21,338 nt of DNA, taken from Zancudomyces culisetae (taxonomy: Eukaryota > Kickxellomycota > Harpellomycetes > Harpellales > Legeriomycetaceae). Position numbers and translations under genes: made by a program. Under the pieces are notes generated by a model. That model was not told where the DNA came from, ran no database searches, and saw nothing but the letters and a program-made list of their open reading frames with translations. This document shows positions 20,746 through 21,338 of this stretch, piece after piece (the stretch's first letter is position 1; the number at the start of each line of letters is the position of its first letter). Location: positions 7,783 to 29,120 of the forward strand of contig LSSK01000109.1 in the NCBI GenBank assembly GCA_001969505.1. The letters are read 5' to 3'.

Positions 20746-21069
20746 TTATTTCTTGACACAATAGGTGCTGATAACAGGAACCAAAGAGTAGCTGTATTTG
20801 TGGAAATGTCCTATTCTCGGTATTGCCGCAAAGACGTCAGCATTGGCACTGCCAACCGAATGAACCCAATAAGTAAGCCAAATTTGGACTACATTCTCTT
20901 GTTGCTATATACACACTGTTGTCCTTTTTATTGGTTTGATGCACTTCAAGTACTCGTAAATCCTTCCGAAAAGTGGGCCACGTAGGTGTGTCGCCATCTC
21001 TGCCCACCACTGAGAATAATACGGGGTGCAAACATGGCTATCGTCTGTGCCTCCGCAGTTGCATCTGTC
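20746..21069. other. Island with competing open frames on both strands, possible exons
   Basis: Minus strand: an acceptor-like GATAG at 21070 opens 54 codons (21069-20905) containing Cys-Asn-Cys-Gly-Gly and Tyr-Tyr-Ser-Gln-Trp-Trp. Its stop TAG is itself an acceptor-like TATAG that opens 52 more codons in another frame (20904-20746), containing a Trp-Leu-Thr-Tyr-Trp motif. Plus strand: an ACAATAG acceptor at 20764 opens 20765-20872, followed by a GTAAGC donor and a possible terminal exon 20951-20985. Only one strand is likely to be right, if either is. Confidence 0.2.
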
Positions 21070-21325
21070 CTATCACATCTACACTCAAATATCTACTACA
21101 ACCTTTAATCATAAAGATCTCTCTAACTACTTTATTATCTATCTGTTGAGCATCGATAACCAATTTGCCCATTTTTACAGCTAATTGCCTTTTCATTAAT
21201 AAATATTCCCAGAGCCTCGCAATGGGTAATATGCTAGAAGGCTTAATTGGTTTTTAAGCAAAAGCGTGACCTTATTCAATTACTTTACTCTAAAGGGTAA
21301 TATTTGATCGTGTACTATAACTACT

Positions 21326-21338
21326 TCTCTCTCTCTCT
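21326..21338 (+). repeat. (TC)n microsatellite at the window edge
   Basis: Alternating T and C to the last base; the true length is cut off by the window end. Confidence 0.8.

Larger units (their letters stand above)
17902..21338. other. Long spacer without a recognisable gene
   Basis: From 17902 to about 19250 I see only AT-rich sequence with homopolymer runs. Less AT-biased islands with open frames occur at 19289-19513, 19647-19865 and 20746-21069; some may be exons of genes I cannot identify. The window ends inside a (TC)n tract that starts at about 21326. Confidence 0.45.

Overview
The window looks like nuclear DNA of an intron-rich, AT-rich unicellular eukaryote, most likely an early-diverging fungus or another basal opisthokont. 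This is an inference from the gene set (secreted tyrosinase, fungal-type phosphopantetheine adenylyltransferase, Sgt2-like co-chaperone, HSDL2-like dehydrogenase, MT-A70 protein) and from many short introns; no rRNA or other marker gene is present to fix the taxon. I see no bacterial operons, CRISPR array, convincing tRNA gene or transposon.

Layout, left to right. The 3' end of a gene for a low-complexity tail (VEP, then AEP, then AK repeats) runs in from the left edge (1-411, +). A small multi-pass membrane protein follows on the minus strand (828-1628, 2 exons). About 4 kb without a recognisable gene follows, containing a 9-bp minisatellite near 3962-4100. A six-exon phosphopantetheine adenylyltransferase gene lies on the minus strand (5598-7239). 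A spacer with unassigned open frames (7402-7820) leads to a three-exon secreted tyrosinase (8542-9881, +). A five-exon MT-A70 methyltransferase-like gene (10618-12344, -) lacks the catalytic DPPW motif. It is divergent from a four-exon HSDL2-like short-chain dehydrogenase with a peroxisomal C-terminus (13198-14543, +). A five-exon Sgt2/SGTA-like TPR co-chaperone (15118-16607, +) converges on an intronless deoxyhypusine synthase (16849-17901, -). The last 3.4 kb has no gene I can name, only islands of open frame at 19647-19865 and 20746-21069.

The genes do not form one pathway. They are housekeeping genes (CoA synthesis, eIF5A hypusination, tail-anchored protein targeting, peroxisomal metabolism), one secreted phenol oxidase and one probable adenine-methylation subunit. 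I rebuilt exon structures by hand from conserved protein blocks, GT/AG signals and reading phase. Every multi-exon model closes in frame; 18 of 19 inferred introns end in TAG.
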